A stretch of 64,000 bases of DNA from Streptacidiphilus pinicola. GTDB lineage: Bacteria; Actinomycetota; Actinomycetes; Streptomycetales; Streptomycetaceae. Numbering within the stretch: position 1 is the stretch's first letter; each line of letters opens with the position of its first letter. The position numbers and the translations under genes are program-made. Below the pieces are notes generated by a model that saw only the letters and a program-made list of their open reading frames with translations, did no database searches and was not told the origin of the DNA. Where the stretch lies: positions 1-64,000 of the forward strand of contig NZ_QKYN01000037.1 of assembly GCF_003258295.1 (NCBI RefSeq), in the 5' to 3' direction. This document shows positions 43,465-52,643 of this stretch, in pieces.

Positions 43465-44613
43465 ATGGCAACACAGCCCCTCGAGAACGGCCGCGAGCAA
43501 CTGGTCTCAACACTGGCCGCGCCCCTGCGCAGAGAATTCAAAGTACGTGCCTTTGCCCATCGAATGAACGTCCACGAAGCGGCGGAGGAGGCGCTGACCC
43601 ACTGGCAGACCTGTCACCACTCCCCGACCGTTCCGACGACGGGCGCGCTCGCCTGGGCGGTCAGCCTTTCCGTCGGAATCCCCGAAGCGTTCAAGGCCTC
43701 CTGCGGCAGGCGAGGGGTGACGGAGGCTCAGGGACTCGCACAGGCCCTGAGCCTGTGGCTGGAGAACAACCCGCTCCCCACCCTGGAACCCGCTCCCCAG
43801 CCGGTCGCACGCCTGATGATCGCCAATCAGAAAGGTGGCGTGGGCAAGACGTTCCTCGCCTCGGGAATCGCACAGGCCCTGGCCGAGGAAGGACGACGGG
43901 TCCTCCTGATCGACTACGACCCGCAGGGCCATCTCACGGCCGAGCTGGGTTTCGAGGACCTGATCTACGAGGACGACACCGAGACCCTCATGATGCACAT
44001 GGACGGCACGGCGCGGCAGGACATCCACGAGCTGCTGGTGGCGCTCGACCACGGGCGCTTCGGTGGACGGCTCCACCTGCTGCCCGCATCCGACGACGCG
44101 TTCCTGCGGGACATCGCCCTGTCCAAGGTGTCCTTCAGCGAGGCGGCTCTGGAGCGGGCGCTGGAACCGCTCGAGGACGACTACGACGTCATCATCCTCG
44201 ACGGGCCGCCCAGTCTCGGCCTCAACATGGACACGGCGCTCTACTACGTCCGGCGTCGGGCCGGTGAGTTGGCCGACCGGTCCGGCGTCCTGAGCCCGGT
44301 GTGGGCCAACCGCGCCTCGCACCGCGCGGTGCGCCTCCTCAAGGCCCAGAAGGACGACCTGTGCCGCAAGGGCAGGATCGAGGTCGACTACCTCGGACTC
44401 GTCATCAACGCCTACGACAGCCGACGCGGCAAGCTCGTCCAGGAGAACCGCGCTCAGTGGGAGAAGAGCACGGCCCCGCCGGTCATGGCCGTGATCGGCG
44501 ACCTGAAGCACGGCCGCGAGGCGGCCGACGGGGAGATTCCGCTGCTCGAGTACGCACCCGAGAGCGACCACGCCTGTGCCATGCGGGATCTGGCCAGGGA
44601 GCTGGCGCTTTGA
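43465..44613 (+). CDS. parA: ParA-type partition ATPase with N-terminal RHH-like repeats
   Basis: This 382-residue protein has a deviant Walker A NQKGGVGKTFLASGIAQAL at about residues 117-136, then VLLIDYDPQGHLTAELG and Walker B VIILDGPPSLG. These mark the ParA/MinD family. The N-terminal ~100 residues contain two similar stretches, REFKVRAFAHRMNVHEAAEE and EAFKASCGRRGVTEAQGLAQ. Each is followed by ALxxW, as in ribbon-helix-helix DNA-binding segments. ATG 43465 was chosen; GTG 43447 is possible. It is coupled to parB and indicates plasmid-type segregation. Confidence 0.88.
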   Translation: MATQPLENGREQLVSTLAAPLRREFKVRAFAHRMNVHEAAEEALTHWQTCHHSPTVPTTGALAWAVSLSVGIPEAFKASCGRRGVTEAQGLAQALSLWLENNPLPTLEPAPQPVARLMIANQKGGVGKTFLASGIAQALAEEGRRVLLIDYDPQGHLTAELGFEDLIYEDDTETLMMHMDGTARQDIHELLVALDHGRFGGRLHLLPASDDAFLRDIALSKVSFSEAALERALEPLEDDYDVIILDGPPSLGLNMDTALYYVRRRAGELADRSGVLSPVWANRASHRAVRLLKAQKDDLCRKGRIEVDYLGLVINAYDSRRGKLVQENRAQWEKSTAPPVMAVIGDLKHGREAADGEIPLLEYAPESDHACAMRDLARELAL

Positions 44614-45620
44614 CCCCCGCCCCGAAGCGTGTGACCCGAGGGTTCGAGATCGACGAGCACGGCCAGGCCAGGGACCCCGGGCCGCGGCCGGTCAGGACAC
44701 GCCAGGAGATCATCAAGGGGGTGCGCAGGACCGCGCCGCAGCGGGTGGAGCTCTCCCGTCTGGCGCACAACCCGTTCAACCCGCGCGACCAGTTGACCGG
44801 GGTGGAGGAGGTCGCGGACTCGCTACGGGTCCGGGGGCAGGTGCAGCCCGTGACGGTCGTGGGGCGCGCGGCGTTCCTCCAGGCCCATCCCGGCCAGGAG
44901 GAGCAGCTGGGCGCGGCGGACTATGTCGTCATCGACGGCAACCGCCGACTGGCCGCGGCCGGCCACGCCGGGCTGGCGGATCTGCGTGTCGACGTCAACG
45001 ACGACCTGGCGGCCAGTGCGGCCGACATCCTGGAGAGCGCCCTCGTGGCGAACATCCACCGCATGGACGTGCCGCCGCTGGACCAGGCGAAGGCCATCGA
45101 GGAACTGGTGCGCGCTCACGGCTCCCAGAGCGCGGTGGCCAGGCGCCTCGGCAAAACACCCGCCTGGGTCTCCCAACGCCTCGCGCTGCTCCAACTCACC
45201 CCCGAACTCCAGGATCTGGTGCAAGCCGGCGGCCTCAACGTCGAGGCCGCGCGCCGCATCGGACGCCTGCCCAGGACCGACCAGGCGCAGGCGGCCGAAC
45301 GGGACCTCCGCTCCGGTGCGCGCAAGGTCCGCAGGCATCGGAAACAGCCCGATGCAGACGCCGAGTCCCCGACCGCCACCTTGCCCGAACCCGCGCAAGC
45401 AGAACCGGGCCGGCACAACGGCGACGCTCATCGAGAACCGGACGCCGAGCGGAGCCTTAACGCCGTTAACGCCGTTCACGCTGGGGTGCTGGGTCGACGG
45501 CCTCCGTCGGAGATCGCCGACCTCATCGCTTCGGCCTACTCCAAGCAGGAGTTGCTCGTCGTCGTCGCGCGGCTGCTCGCCATCCTCCAGGACTTCCCCG
45601 GCACCCTGGGAGAAGCGTGA
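44610..45620 (+). CDS. parB: ParB-type partition protein
   Basis: From TTG 44610 (TTGA overlap with the parA stop) the product is 336 residues. The ParB N-terminal domain has VELSRLAHNPFNPRD, VADSLRVRGQVQPVTVV and IDGNRRLAAAG (the NRR nucleotide-binding box). A KorB-type HTH follows: AVARRLGKTPAWVSQRLALL, then LQAGGLNVEAAR-like. The C-terminal ~80 residues are a likely dimer tail. With parA it forms a partition operon, more plasmid-like than the chromosomal pair near the origin. Confidence 0.9.
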   Translation: MTPAPKRVTRGFEIDEHGQARDPGPRPVRTRQEIIKGVRRTAPQRVELSRLAHNPFNPRDQLTGVEEVADSLRVRGQVQPVTVVGRAAFLQAHPGQEEQLGAADYVVIDGNRRLAAAGHAGLADLRVDVNDDLAASAADILESALVANIHRMDVPPLDQAKAIEELVRAHGSQSAVARRLGKTPAWVSQRLALLQLTPELQDLVQAGGLNVEAARRIGRLPRTDQAQAAERDLRSGARKVRRHRKQPDADAESPTATLPEPAQAEPGRHNGDAHREPDAERSLNAVNAVHAGVLGRRPPSEIADLIASAYSKQELLVVVARLLAILQDFPGTLGEA

Positions 45621-45791
45621 ACCGGTCGGCTGGGTCCGGCCGTTGTTCGCCCGGCAACGAAATGGGGACTTCCGGGAATCAGCGCCCTTCGCGCTTCGCG
45701 CCCGGTTGCGGCCCCGGAAGCCCGGGGGTGCCATGGGAAGCACCAGGCCTCGGCGGTCACCCGGCGACGGCGGTCCACGGAAGGCGCGGCC

Positions 45792-48557
45792 ATGGACGAC
45801 AACGTGCGGCAGAACAGGCGGGGCGGCAACTCGGCGAGCATGGAGGAGGAGCGCTTCCGGCTGCTCCTGAAGAACTCTCCGGACATGGTCTTCCGTCGCG
45901 CCGCGCGAGGGACGCTGCTGGACGTCTCGGAACCCGCACGGGACATGCTGGGTGCCGAGGTCGACGACATCGTGGGCACCGACATCACCGCGTGGATCCA
46001 TCAGGAGGATCTCCAGGACTTCCGTGACGCCCAGCAGGACCTCGAAAAGTGGGGCCGTGCCGTCGTCGTCCTGCGCCTGCTCCCTCGCCACGGCGAGCCC
46101 TTCTGGGCCGAGGTGACGTCCTGGCAGGTCCTCGACGAGGCCGGAGGCCTCGTCGAGGTGCGCGGGTTCGTCCGCCACAGCGGGGAACACGGACGCGGGG
46201 AGCTGCTGCGGGCGCTGCAGGAGCAGGCCCGCGCGGTCATCGACAGCGCCAACGACGCGTTCGTGTCGGTCGACGAGCAGGGGCTCGTGATCGACTGGAA
46301 CCCCAGCGCGGAATCGATGTTCGGCTTCTCACGCCAGGCCATGATGGGCCGTCCCCTGGTGGAGACCGTCATTCCGGAGCGGCACCGCGCGGCCCACCGA
46401 GCCGCTCTGGCGCGGGTCGTGACCGGCGGTGACTCCTACATGCTCGGACAGCAGGTGGAGCTCACGGCCTTGCACCGCGACGGACACGAGTTCCAGATCG
46501 AGCTCGCGGTCTGGCCGATGCGGCTGGGGACGATCCGCTGCTTCAACGCCTTCGTTCGCGACATCACCGAACGCAAACAGGCTGAACGCGACCTCGCGCG
46601 TGCCCGGGACGAGGCCCTGCGCGCCTCCGAGATCAAGTCCCAGTTCGTCGCGACGATCAGCCACGAGATCCGTACGCCCATGAACGGGGTGATCGGGCTG
46701 AGCGAGTTGCTGCTCGACACCGACCTCGACCCCGTCCAGCGACGTTACGCGGAGGGCGTCCGGGACGCGGGGTCGGCCCTGCTCTCGCTGATCAACGACG
46801 TGCTGGACTTCTCCAAGCTCGAGGCGGGCAAGCTGGTCCTCGAGGACATCGTCTTCGACCCCCGGCTCCTGGTCGAGGAGGCGGTGGCACTGGTCGCCCA
46901 GTCGGCCACGGCCGGCGAGGTGGAGTTCCTGACGGACGCCGACCCCGACCTGCCGGCCGCCGTGCTGGCAGACGCCACTCGGGTGCGCCAGATCCTGCTG
47001 AACCTCGTCTCCAACGCCGCGAAGTTCACCCACGCGGGAGAGATCGTGGTGCGCGCCCGCCCGCAGGGGGACGAGGTCCACATCGAGGTGGCCGACACCG
47101 GTATCGGCATCGATCCGGCCCAGCAGGAGCGCCTGTTCGACGCATTCGCGCAGGCGGACTCCTCCACCACGCGACGCTACGGCGGCACCGGTCTGGGCCT
47201 GGCCATCTGCCGGCGCCTCGTGGACGCCCTGGGCGGCGCCATGGGCGTGCGCAGCCGACCAGGGCACGGCAGCACGTTCTGGTTCACTTTCCCCCTGCGG
47301 CTGCCAGCGAAGGGCGAGCAGCCGCCGCCCGTGGCACAGCCGGCCTCCCTGCACGGACGGCGGGTTCTGGTCGTCGACGACAACCAGACCAACCGCGAGA
47401 TCCTGGAGACGCAGCTGCGGAACTGGCTGATGCGACCCGTCGCGGTGGACAGCGGCCCACGGGCGCTGGACGAACTCCGGCGCGCCTGCACGGCCGGCGA
47501 GCCCTACGAACTGGCGATCATCGACCATCGCATGCCCGGCATGGACGGGCTGGAGCTGGCCGAACGCGTCACCACCGCCCCGGCGCTGGCCGGGACCCGG
47601 CTCTTGCTGCTCTCCTCGGACGGCGTTCTCGACCCCGCCCAGTTGCAGGCGGCCGGGATCCGCGACAGCGTGTGCAAGCCGGTGCGGCAGGCCGATCTCC
47701 TCGACCGTCTTGCCCGTCTGATGAGCCCAGGCGCGGTGACCCGCACGCCGGCTCAGGATCGCCTCCCCGCGCCGGCGGCACCGCTCGAACGCGGCAAGGT
47801 CCTCCTGGTCGAGGACAACGAGATCAACCAGACGGTCGCACTGGGCATGCTGGCCCGGCTCGGCTACGACGCCGACGTCGCCGGTGACGGCGTCGAAGCC
47901 CTCGAGCTCCTCGCGGAACGCCGCTACCGGGCCGTGCTGATGGACTGCCGCATGCCCCGCATGGACGGCTACACCACCACCCACCTCCTGCGCGACCGCG
48001 AATGGGAGGGGAACGCGCCGCGCCTGCCCGTCATCGCCATGACCGCCAGCGCTCTGGCGGAGGATCGGGAACGCTGCCTTGCCGCCGGCATGGACGACTA
48101 CATCACCAAGCCCCTCGCGGCATCCGATCTCGACCGTGCCCTGAGCCGGTGGACCGACCCCGGGACCGCCACCACCGACGTCGATCCCGCGCCAGGGTCC
48201 GCGGACCCCCTCCTGCACCGTCTGGCGGAGATCCGTGGAGAGGACACCCCGGAGGGTCTTCGCCTGGTCACCGATCTGGTCGACTCCTTCCTGGAGCGGG
48301 TGCCCGGGCTCGTCGACGCGCTCCGGGCCGCAGCCGACAGGGGTGACGCCACCTCGATCGAGGAGCACGCGCACACCCTGAAGGGCGCCGCGGGAAACGT
48401 GGGAGCCGCCGATCTGGCGTCGTGCGCCGCCGAGTTGGAGGACCTCGCGCGCACCGGCCGCGGCGCCGAGGCGTCGGGCGTGGCTGCGAGGCTCGGCCCG
48501 CTGCTGGACCAGGTGCGTAGGGCGCTGCGATCCGCGGACCTCCGCCGGCTTCCCTGA
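45792..48557 (+). CDS. tripartite hybrid sensor histidine kinase (PAS-PAS-HK-REC-REC-Hpt)
   Basis: This 921-residue cytoplasmic protein has no membrane helices. The PAS domains lie at about 20-130 and 145-260 ([36 protein letters not shown]). HisKA contains [10 protein letters not shown] near residue 290. HATPase has [16 protein letters not shown] and GGTGLGLAI. Receiver 1 carries VVDDNQTN and an Asp in IIDHRMPG; receiver 2 carries VEDNEINQ and [11 protein letters not shown]. The C-terminal Hpt has [13 protein letters not shown]. All phosphotransfer residues are present. It lies in the plasmid-like segment just downstream of parB, with no regulator next to it. Confidence 0.93.
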   Translation: MDDNVRQNRRGGNSASMEEERFRLLLKNSPDMVFRRAARGTLLDVSEPARDMLGAEVDDIVGTDITAWIHQEDLQDFRDAQQDLEKWGRAVVVLRLLPRHGEPFWAEVTSWQVLDEAGGLVEVRGFVRHSGEHGRGELLRALQEQARAVIDSANDAFVSVDEQGLVIDWNPSAESMFGFSRQAMMGRPLVETVIPERHRAAHRAALARVVTGGDSYMLGQQVELTALHRDGHEFQIELAVWPMRLGTIRCFNAFVRDITERKQAERDLARARDEALRASEIKSQFVATISHEIRTPMNGVIGLSELLLDTDLDPVQRRYAEGVRDAGSALLSLINDVLDFSKLEAGKLVLEDIVFDPRLLVEEAVALVAQSATAGEVEFLTDADPDLPAAVLADATRVRQILLNLVSNAAKFTHAGEIVVRARPQGDEVHIEVADTGIGIDPAQQERLFDAFAQADSSTTRRYGGTGLGLAICRRLVDALGGAMGVRSRPGHGSTFWFTFPLRLPAKGEQPPPVAQPASLHGRRVLVVDDNQTNREILETQLRNWLMRPVAVDSGPRALDELRRACTAGEPYELAIIDHRMPGMDGLELAERVTTAPALAGTRLLLLSSDGVLDPAQLQAAGIRDSVCKPVRQADLLDRLARLMSPGAVTRTPAQDRLPAPAAPLERGKVLLVEDNEINQTVALGMLARLGYDADVAGDGVEALELLAERRYRAVLMDCRMPRMDGYTTTHLLRDREWEGNAPRLPVIAMTASALAEDRERCLAAGMDDYITKPLAASDLDRALSRWTDPGTATTDVDPAPGSADPLLHRLAEIRGEDTPEGLRLVTDLVDSFLERVPGLVDALRAAADRGDATSIEEHAHTLKGAAGNVGAADLASCAAELEDLARTGRGAEASGVAARLGPLLDQVRRALRSADLRRLP

Positions 48558-48638
48558 CCGTGACGCCCCGTCTCCGACCCCGTCGGAGGCGCGGCCGGAC
48601 GCGTCGTTCGGCGCCGAGGTGTCTGCCAGACTGCTTCG

Positions 48639-49583
48639 GTGACCGCCGCCGAACCGACGCCGAGCGCGTCGCCGCTCACGCTCCCGTCCGCACTCGAGGA
48701 CTTCTTCGCCCGCACGATCCCCACCGGCAGCGCGTCCCTGCGCGAACGGCACGCCTGGACCCGCCGAGAGCTGGCAGTCGCTCTGACGCTTCCTCAATTT
48801 CCCCAGGTGCGTTCCGTCGAGGAGCTCTTCACCACCCCGGTGCTCGCCCAGCTGTGGGAGCTCGGGTGCAGCGACGCGCTGCGCTCCCGGACCGCCCGCC
48901 GCGGTCGGCACGAGGGCCCGCAGTCCCGCAACACCCGCCGGGCACGCTGGAGTTCCCTGCACCGGCTGCTCACGCTGTCGGGATGCGAGGCGCGACTGCC
49001 GCCACGTCCCGCCCTGGAGCCGCCGCCCACGCCCCCGGCGGACTTGACGGCGTATCGAGTGGCGGAGCATGTCCAGGCGCACACCGGACGCCGGGTCCGC
49101 GGCGGCGTGGACCTCAAGATGGTGCGGCTACTGGCCCTGGTCGGCCTGATCCTCGACACCGGAGCCCGAACAGCCGAGCTGCACGCGCTGCGCTGGGCCG
49201 ACTTCGGCCCCCGTCTGCGCACCGTCACTCTGGTGCGTCACCCGCAGGGGGCCGACCCGGGCACGCCGCCACTGCGGCAGGTGTTCGCCCTGACTCCGCG
49301 TACCCGCGCCGCGCTCCGGGACTGGCGTGTCCACCGGGACCGCCTCGCGGCCTCGATCCAGGGCTCCGACGAGGACAAGGTGTGGGTCACCCTGTCCGCC
49401 TCCCTGAGCGGCCCCCCGGGGCGCAGCCTGGCCCTCGGCGGGCTCGCGCGCACCTACAACGCCGTCACCGACCTGCTCTCGGCCTGGACCGGGGAGCCGT
49501 TGCCACCCCATCTCAAGGACCTGTCCCTCGCCCGGGCCGAGGCGGTCATCCCGCTCTCCTCCGAACCAGTGGCCGAGACCTGA
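48639..49583 (+). CDS. degenerate tyrosine recombinase (phage-integrase fold)
   Basis: The 314-residue protein starts at GTG 48639. Box I of the tyrosine-recombinase fold is recognisable: LILDTGARTAELHALRWADF, with the first catalytic Arg in TGAR. The second part lacks the H-x-x-R box (HLKDLSLARAEAV appears instead) and the chain ends without the catalytic Tyr (LSSEPVAET). It is therefore probably inactive as a recombinase but may still bind DNA. Its stop is 18 bases before the first telomere-like palindrome, so its position at a replicon end may matter. Confidence 0.65.
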   Translation: MTAAEPTPSASPLTLPSALEDFFARTIPTGSASLRERHAWTRRELAVALTLPQFPQVRSVEELFTTPVLAQLWELGCSDALRSRTARRGRHEGPQSRNTRRARWSSLHRLLTLSGCEARLPPRPALEPPPTPPADLTAYRVAEHVQAHTGRRVRGGVDLKMVRLLALVGLILDTGARTAELHALRWADFGPRLRTVTLVRHPQGADPGTPPLRQVFALTPRTRAALRDWRVHRDRLAASIQGSDEDKVWVTLSASLSGPPGRSLALGGLARTYNAVTDLLSAWTGEPLPPHLKDLSLARAEAVIPLSSEPVAET

Positions 49584-49600
49584 CGGCCTGTCGCCTGCCT

Positions 49601-49747
49601 GCGGGCCGCGCAGCGGGCCGCACGTCATGTTGCGGCCGCGCAGCGGCCGGCGTTCCCCTCCCCCGGAGGGCCGCGCAGCGGCCCGTTTCGGAGGCGAAGC
49701 CTCCGCACTCCGATGGTGCGCAGCACCATCGGAACCCGCTCCGCGGG
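49601..49747 (-). repeat. internal Streptomyces-type telomere-like palindrome array
   Basis: Six hairpins are packed in 147 bases. Read on the minus strand from 49747: CCCGC-GGA-GCGGG (49735-49747), identical to the conserved first palindrome of archetypal streptomycete telomeres. Next come a 10-bp stem with TGC loop (arms 49710-49719 and 49723-49732) and a 7-bp stem with TTC loop (49689-49705). Three GGCCGC-TGC-GCGGCC-type stems follow (49668-49684, 49633-49649, and about 49601-49621 with one mismatch). Three-base TGC/GGA loops are the telomere hallmark. The terminus would face the tpg gene. The first arm stands 65 bases from the tpg stop. Confidence 0.75.
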
Positions 49748-49811
49748 GGGCGGGCATGGCCGCAGTGCTTCTTATCTTGCCCTCATGCAGCTGACCCGTC
49801 CTTGGTTCCGG

Positions 49812-50366
49812 TCAGAACCGCACGTCGAAATAGGCGACGTCGGTGAACTCGACCCGCAGGCCCTGCGCCCGTCCACCGTCCTTGAAGTAGCTCTCCTGGA
49901 GCCCCTCGGCGACGATCTCGCGCAGCTGCCGGTCACTCACTCCTCGTTCCTGCGCCTCGAAGAGCCGTGCGGCGTAGTCCGGGGGCAGGTGGACGGTGAG
50001 GCGACGTTCCCGGGGATCGTCGCTGCTGCCGACCGGCGCGGTGTAGCCGAACCGAGCCCGCGTCTCGACGGTGATACCGCCCGAGGCGGCTGCCTGCCTG
50101 CGGGCCCGCCGACGCACAACGGGCTGCCAGGTCTTGGCAACCTCCCGGTCCAGGGCCTCGCGCAGGGCGCGTTGAGGGTGCTGCAGTGTGCCGGCCAGAT
50201 AGCGCTCGACCGTGCGCTTCGTGGTGCCGAGCCTGGCCGCGACCCTCGCCTTGTCCTGCTTCTCCGCACGCATCAACTCCTGGACCTGCTTGCGCGGCTG
50301 CGTGGGGAGCGGCCGGGTGAGGTGCTCGAGGTCACGGCGTGTCAGCGCGTCGGTGATCTCTTCCAC
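49812..50366 (-). CDS. tpg: telomere terminal protein Tpg
   Basis: This 184-residue protein is the length of known Tpg proteins, which bind covalently to the 5-prime ends of linear streptomycete replicons and prime end-patching. An N-terminal HTH-like part (AARLGTTKRTVERYLAGT) follows RPLPTQPRKQVQELMRAEKQ. The C-terminal half contains RRLTVHLPPDYAARLFEAQE and YFKDGGRAQGLRVEFTDVAY. The start is GTG 50366, with GGGGAG 8 bases upstream inside the end of tap. Order tap-tpg with 3 bases between them matches known operons. Confidence 0.9.
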   Translation of the reverse strand: MEEITDALTRRDLEHLTRPLPTQPRKQVQELMRAEKQDKARVAARLGTTKRTVERYLAGTLQHPQRALREALDREVAKTWQPVVRRRARRQAAASGGITVETRARFGYTAPVGSSDDPRERRLTVHLPPDYAARLFEAQERGVSDRQLREIVAEGLQESYFKDGGRAQGLRVEFTDVAYFDVRF

Positions 50367-50369
50367 TGG

Positions 50370-52643
50370 TCACTCCCCCTCGTCCAGGACGCTGTCCCCG
50401 CCCTTGATGTGACGGGCGGGATTCAACGGCTGCGGGCTGTGTTCGAGGAGCTCGACCGCCCAGAGCATGGCCTGCACGCCTTCCGGCTTGGCCAGACCGG
50501 GTGCGGCGCCGAGGCGGAACGTGCCCGGCAGCACACGGCCGCTCCCGGTCAGCGGCAGGACCCCCAGCGGGTCGGGGGTGGGCGCGGCGTAGACCACGCA
50601 GTCGGACAGCACGCCGAGCGGGTACCGGCCGCCGGCCTTGGCGACGTTCGCCATCTTGCGGTGCATGTTGACCCTGGCCCTGGAGATGACCGCGGCTCGG
50701 ATGTCGGGGCGCCAGGTCGGCCGATTCAGCGCCGGCCAGCGCTGGAAGTCCCGGTGACCGACGCCCTGGGCGCGCTCGCGGAGCTTGCCGATGCCGCCCT
50801 TGACGGTTCCCTTGATCGCCGACAGGACGATCCCGATCTCGCGGTGGCGCTGGACGGCGGCGAGCAGCCGGTCGTCGTCCAGTCGCTGGAGATCCGTCAG
50901 CCGGGCGTCCTGGAGTGCCCGTCGCAGCGCGCCCAGGTCGCCGGTGCTGGTCCTGAGCATCTGGTGGGCGGCCAGGGCGGCGAGAAAGGCCCGTTCGTCG
51001 GCGTCCTTCCCCACCGGGATGCCGGCCTCGGCGACGGTGGTGACGTAGGCCTCCCGGAGCCGGTCGTGCCACGGGTCCAGGTAGGGCCCGGACTCGTGGC
51101 GCAGGAACGCCTCGATCGGCTGGACGTCGTGTCCGAGCTCCTGGGCGTAGGCGACGGTCGGGGTCGCGTACCAGGCCGGGCCCTCGGGGCGCTTGCCGCA
51201 GGAGGTGAAGGGGTTGGGCAGGCGTGGATCGAGGTCGATTCCGGAAAGGTCGACGTACCAGCTGCCGGGAGTCCGCTTGTCGAAGCGGGGCCGGTTCTCG
51301 TGCACCGGCGCCGACAACCCGACGTCGAGACGCGAGGCGGCAGAGAGGAACGCCGTGGTCAGGTCGAGGCCGACCGCGTAGGGCTGCACCAGTTCCTCGT
51401 CCGTGACGGTCTCGATCGGTCGGATCCACTGGCACGCCTCCTCGTCCAGGAAACCCTTGGTCCACCCCTCGGCGACGGGGTGGTCGGGGGTCGCCTCCGG
51501 CGGCGCCGGATCCACGGCGGCCGTCAGCGCACCCGGATTCGCCCCGGAGACCCACGCGCAGGTCGCGGGATCCCTCACCGGCCGGCTCGGTGGGCGCAGT
51601 GCCGTCATCAGTTCCATCCCGGTCACCGCGGTCGAGCCGCGGGGCGTCAGCACCCTGACCGCGTAGACGCCCAAAACGCGGGCCAGGTCCGGCGCGGGCA
51701 GCGTGGCGGCGTCGCCCCAGAAGCGCTCGTCCAGCGCCCCCCACGGCACGATCGCGAGTTGCACGCACTGTCGCCGACCGTCCTTGACGGGCCGGTAGAT
51801 GCGCGCCCAGGGGCCGAAGCCGCGCTTGGTGAGCTCCCACTTCGCCTTCCGCAGCTGTCTGACGACCCTGTGGTCCTCCGGCAGACGCTGGGTGCGTCGG
51901 GCCAGGTCGACGTGGTGGGCGGGCAGCCGTCGGCCGGGGTGGAGGTCCTCGTCCCGCAGGGTGCCGGGCAGCCCGAGGCGCTCCGCCGCCCCGGTGGTCA
52001 GGACGACCAGCGGATCCCCCTCCCGGCCGAACCGGTGCAGCCTTGGGCTGCCGAGACCCGACTCTGTCAGGGCCCAGGCCACCAGCTGCGCCGGCGTCGT
52101 CGCCGGGCACCGTAGCTTGACGCCGCCGGCCCCGTAGGCGGTGCCGTCCCCGTCCAGCACCGCGAGCGGCCCGCTCGGGAAGCAGCGACTCCCACCCCCC
52201 GAGGAGCCGACCGGGTTGTCGCGTGGGACCGGCGTCTCGATCGCGCTGGACCGCTCCGAGGACGAACGCGACGCCTCGGACGCGGGGCCGTCCTCCACTG
52301 CTGCGACGGACTCGCGCGGGGGCACGGCCACCGCCGGAACGGCCGTCCGTTCCGCCACGGTGGTGGCCGGAGCGGGGAAGCGCTCCGACCACGTCTCCAG
52401 CAGCCGCTGGTAGGCCTGCCGGCGCGGAGGTCGGGGCTCGGAGCGTCCGTTCTCCCAGTTCCGCACCGTCTGCGCCGTTGTGGCCAGCGCTTGCGCGACC
52501 GCGCTCGGCGGGAGGCCGGCGGCCTCCCGCAGCCTCGTCCGCTCGGCGGGGGCGGGCAGCCGCGACGCCTGAGGGTCGTTCAGCAACGCGTCCACGGCCT
52601 CGAACAGCCGACTCTCGGTCGCCTCCGGATCGGTTCTGGTCAC
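50370..52643 (-). CDS. tap: telomere-associated protein Tap
   Basis: This 757-residue protein matches Tap in size, with an N-terminal XRE-type HTH (ALATTAQTVRNWENGRSEPR near residues 50-75). A Ser/Pro/Glu-rich linker of about 80 residues leads to a large conserved part: DGDGTAYGAGGVKL, WELTKRGFGPWARIYRPVKD, AVGLDLTTAFLSAASRLDVG and MHRKMANVAKAGGRYPLG. Tap binds the telomere overhang and recruits Tpg. GTG 52643 overlaps the stop of the LuxR-type gene by 4 bases, so tap appears to be expressed from that upstream gene's promoter. Confidence 0.9.
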   Translation of the reverse strand: MTRTDPEATESRLFEAVDALLNDPQASRLPAPAERTRLREAAGLPPSAVAQALATTAQTVRNWENGRSEPRPPRRQAYQRLLETWSERFPAPATTVAERTAVPAVAVPPRESVAAVEDGPASEASRSSSERSSAIETPVPRDNPVGSSGGGSRCFPSGPLAVLDGDGTAYGAGGVKLRCPATTPAQLVAWALTESGLGSPRLHRFGREGDPLVVLTTGAAERLGLPGTLRDEDLHPGRRLPAHHVDLARRTQRLPEDHRVVRQLRKAKWELTKRGFGPWARIYRPVKDGRRQCVQLAIVPWGALDERFWGDAATLPAPDLARVLGVYAVRVLTPRGSTAVTGMELMTALRPPSRPVRDPATCAWVSGANPGALTAAVDPAPPEATPDHPVAEGWTKGFLDEEACQWIRPIETVTDEELVQPYAVGLDLTTAFLSAASRLDVGLSAPVHENRPRFDKRTPGSWYVDLSGIDLDPRLPNPFTSCGKRPEGPAWYATPTVAYAQELGHDVQPIEAFLRHESGPYLDPWHDRLREAYVTTVAEAGIPVGKDADERAFLAALAAHQMLRTSTGDLGALRRALQDARLTDLQRLDDDRLLAAVQRHREIGIVLSAIKGTVKGGIGKLRERAQGVGHRDFQRWPALNRPTWRPDIRAAVISRARVNMHRKMANVAKAGGRYPLGVLSDCVVYAAPTPDPLGVLPLTGSGRVLPGTFRLGAAPGLAKPEGVQAMLWAVELLEHSPQPLNPARHIKGGDSVLDEGE

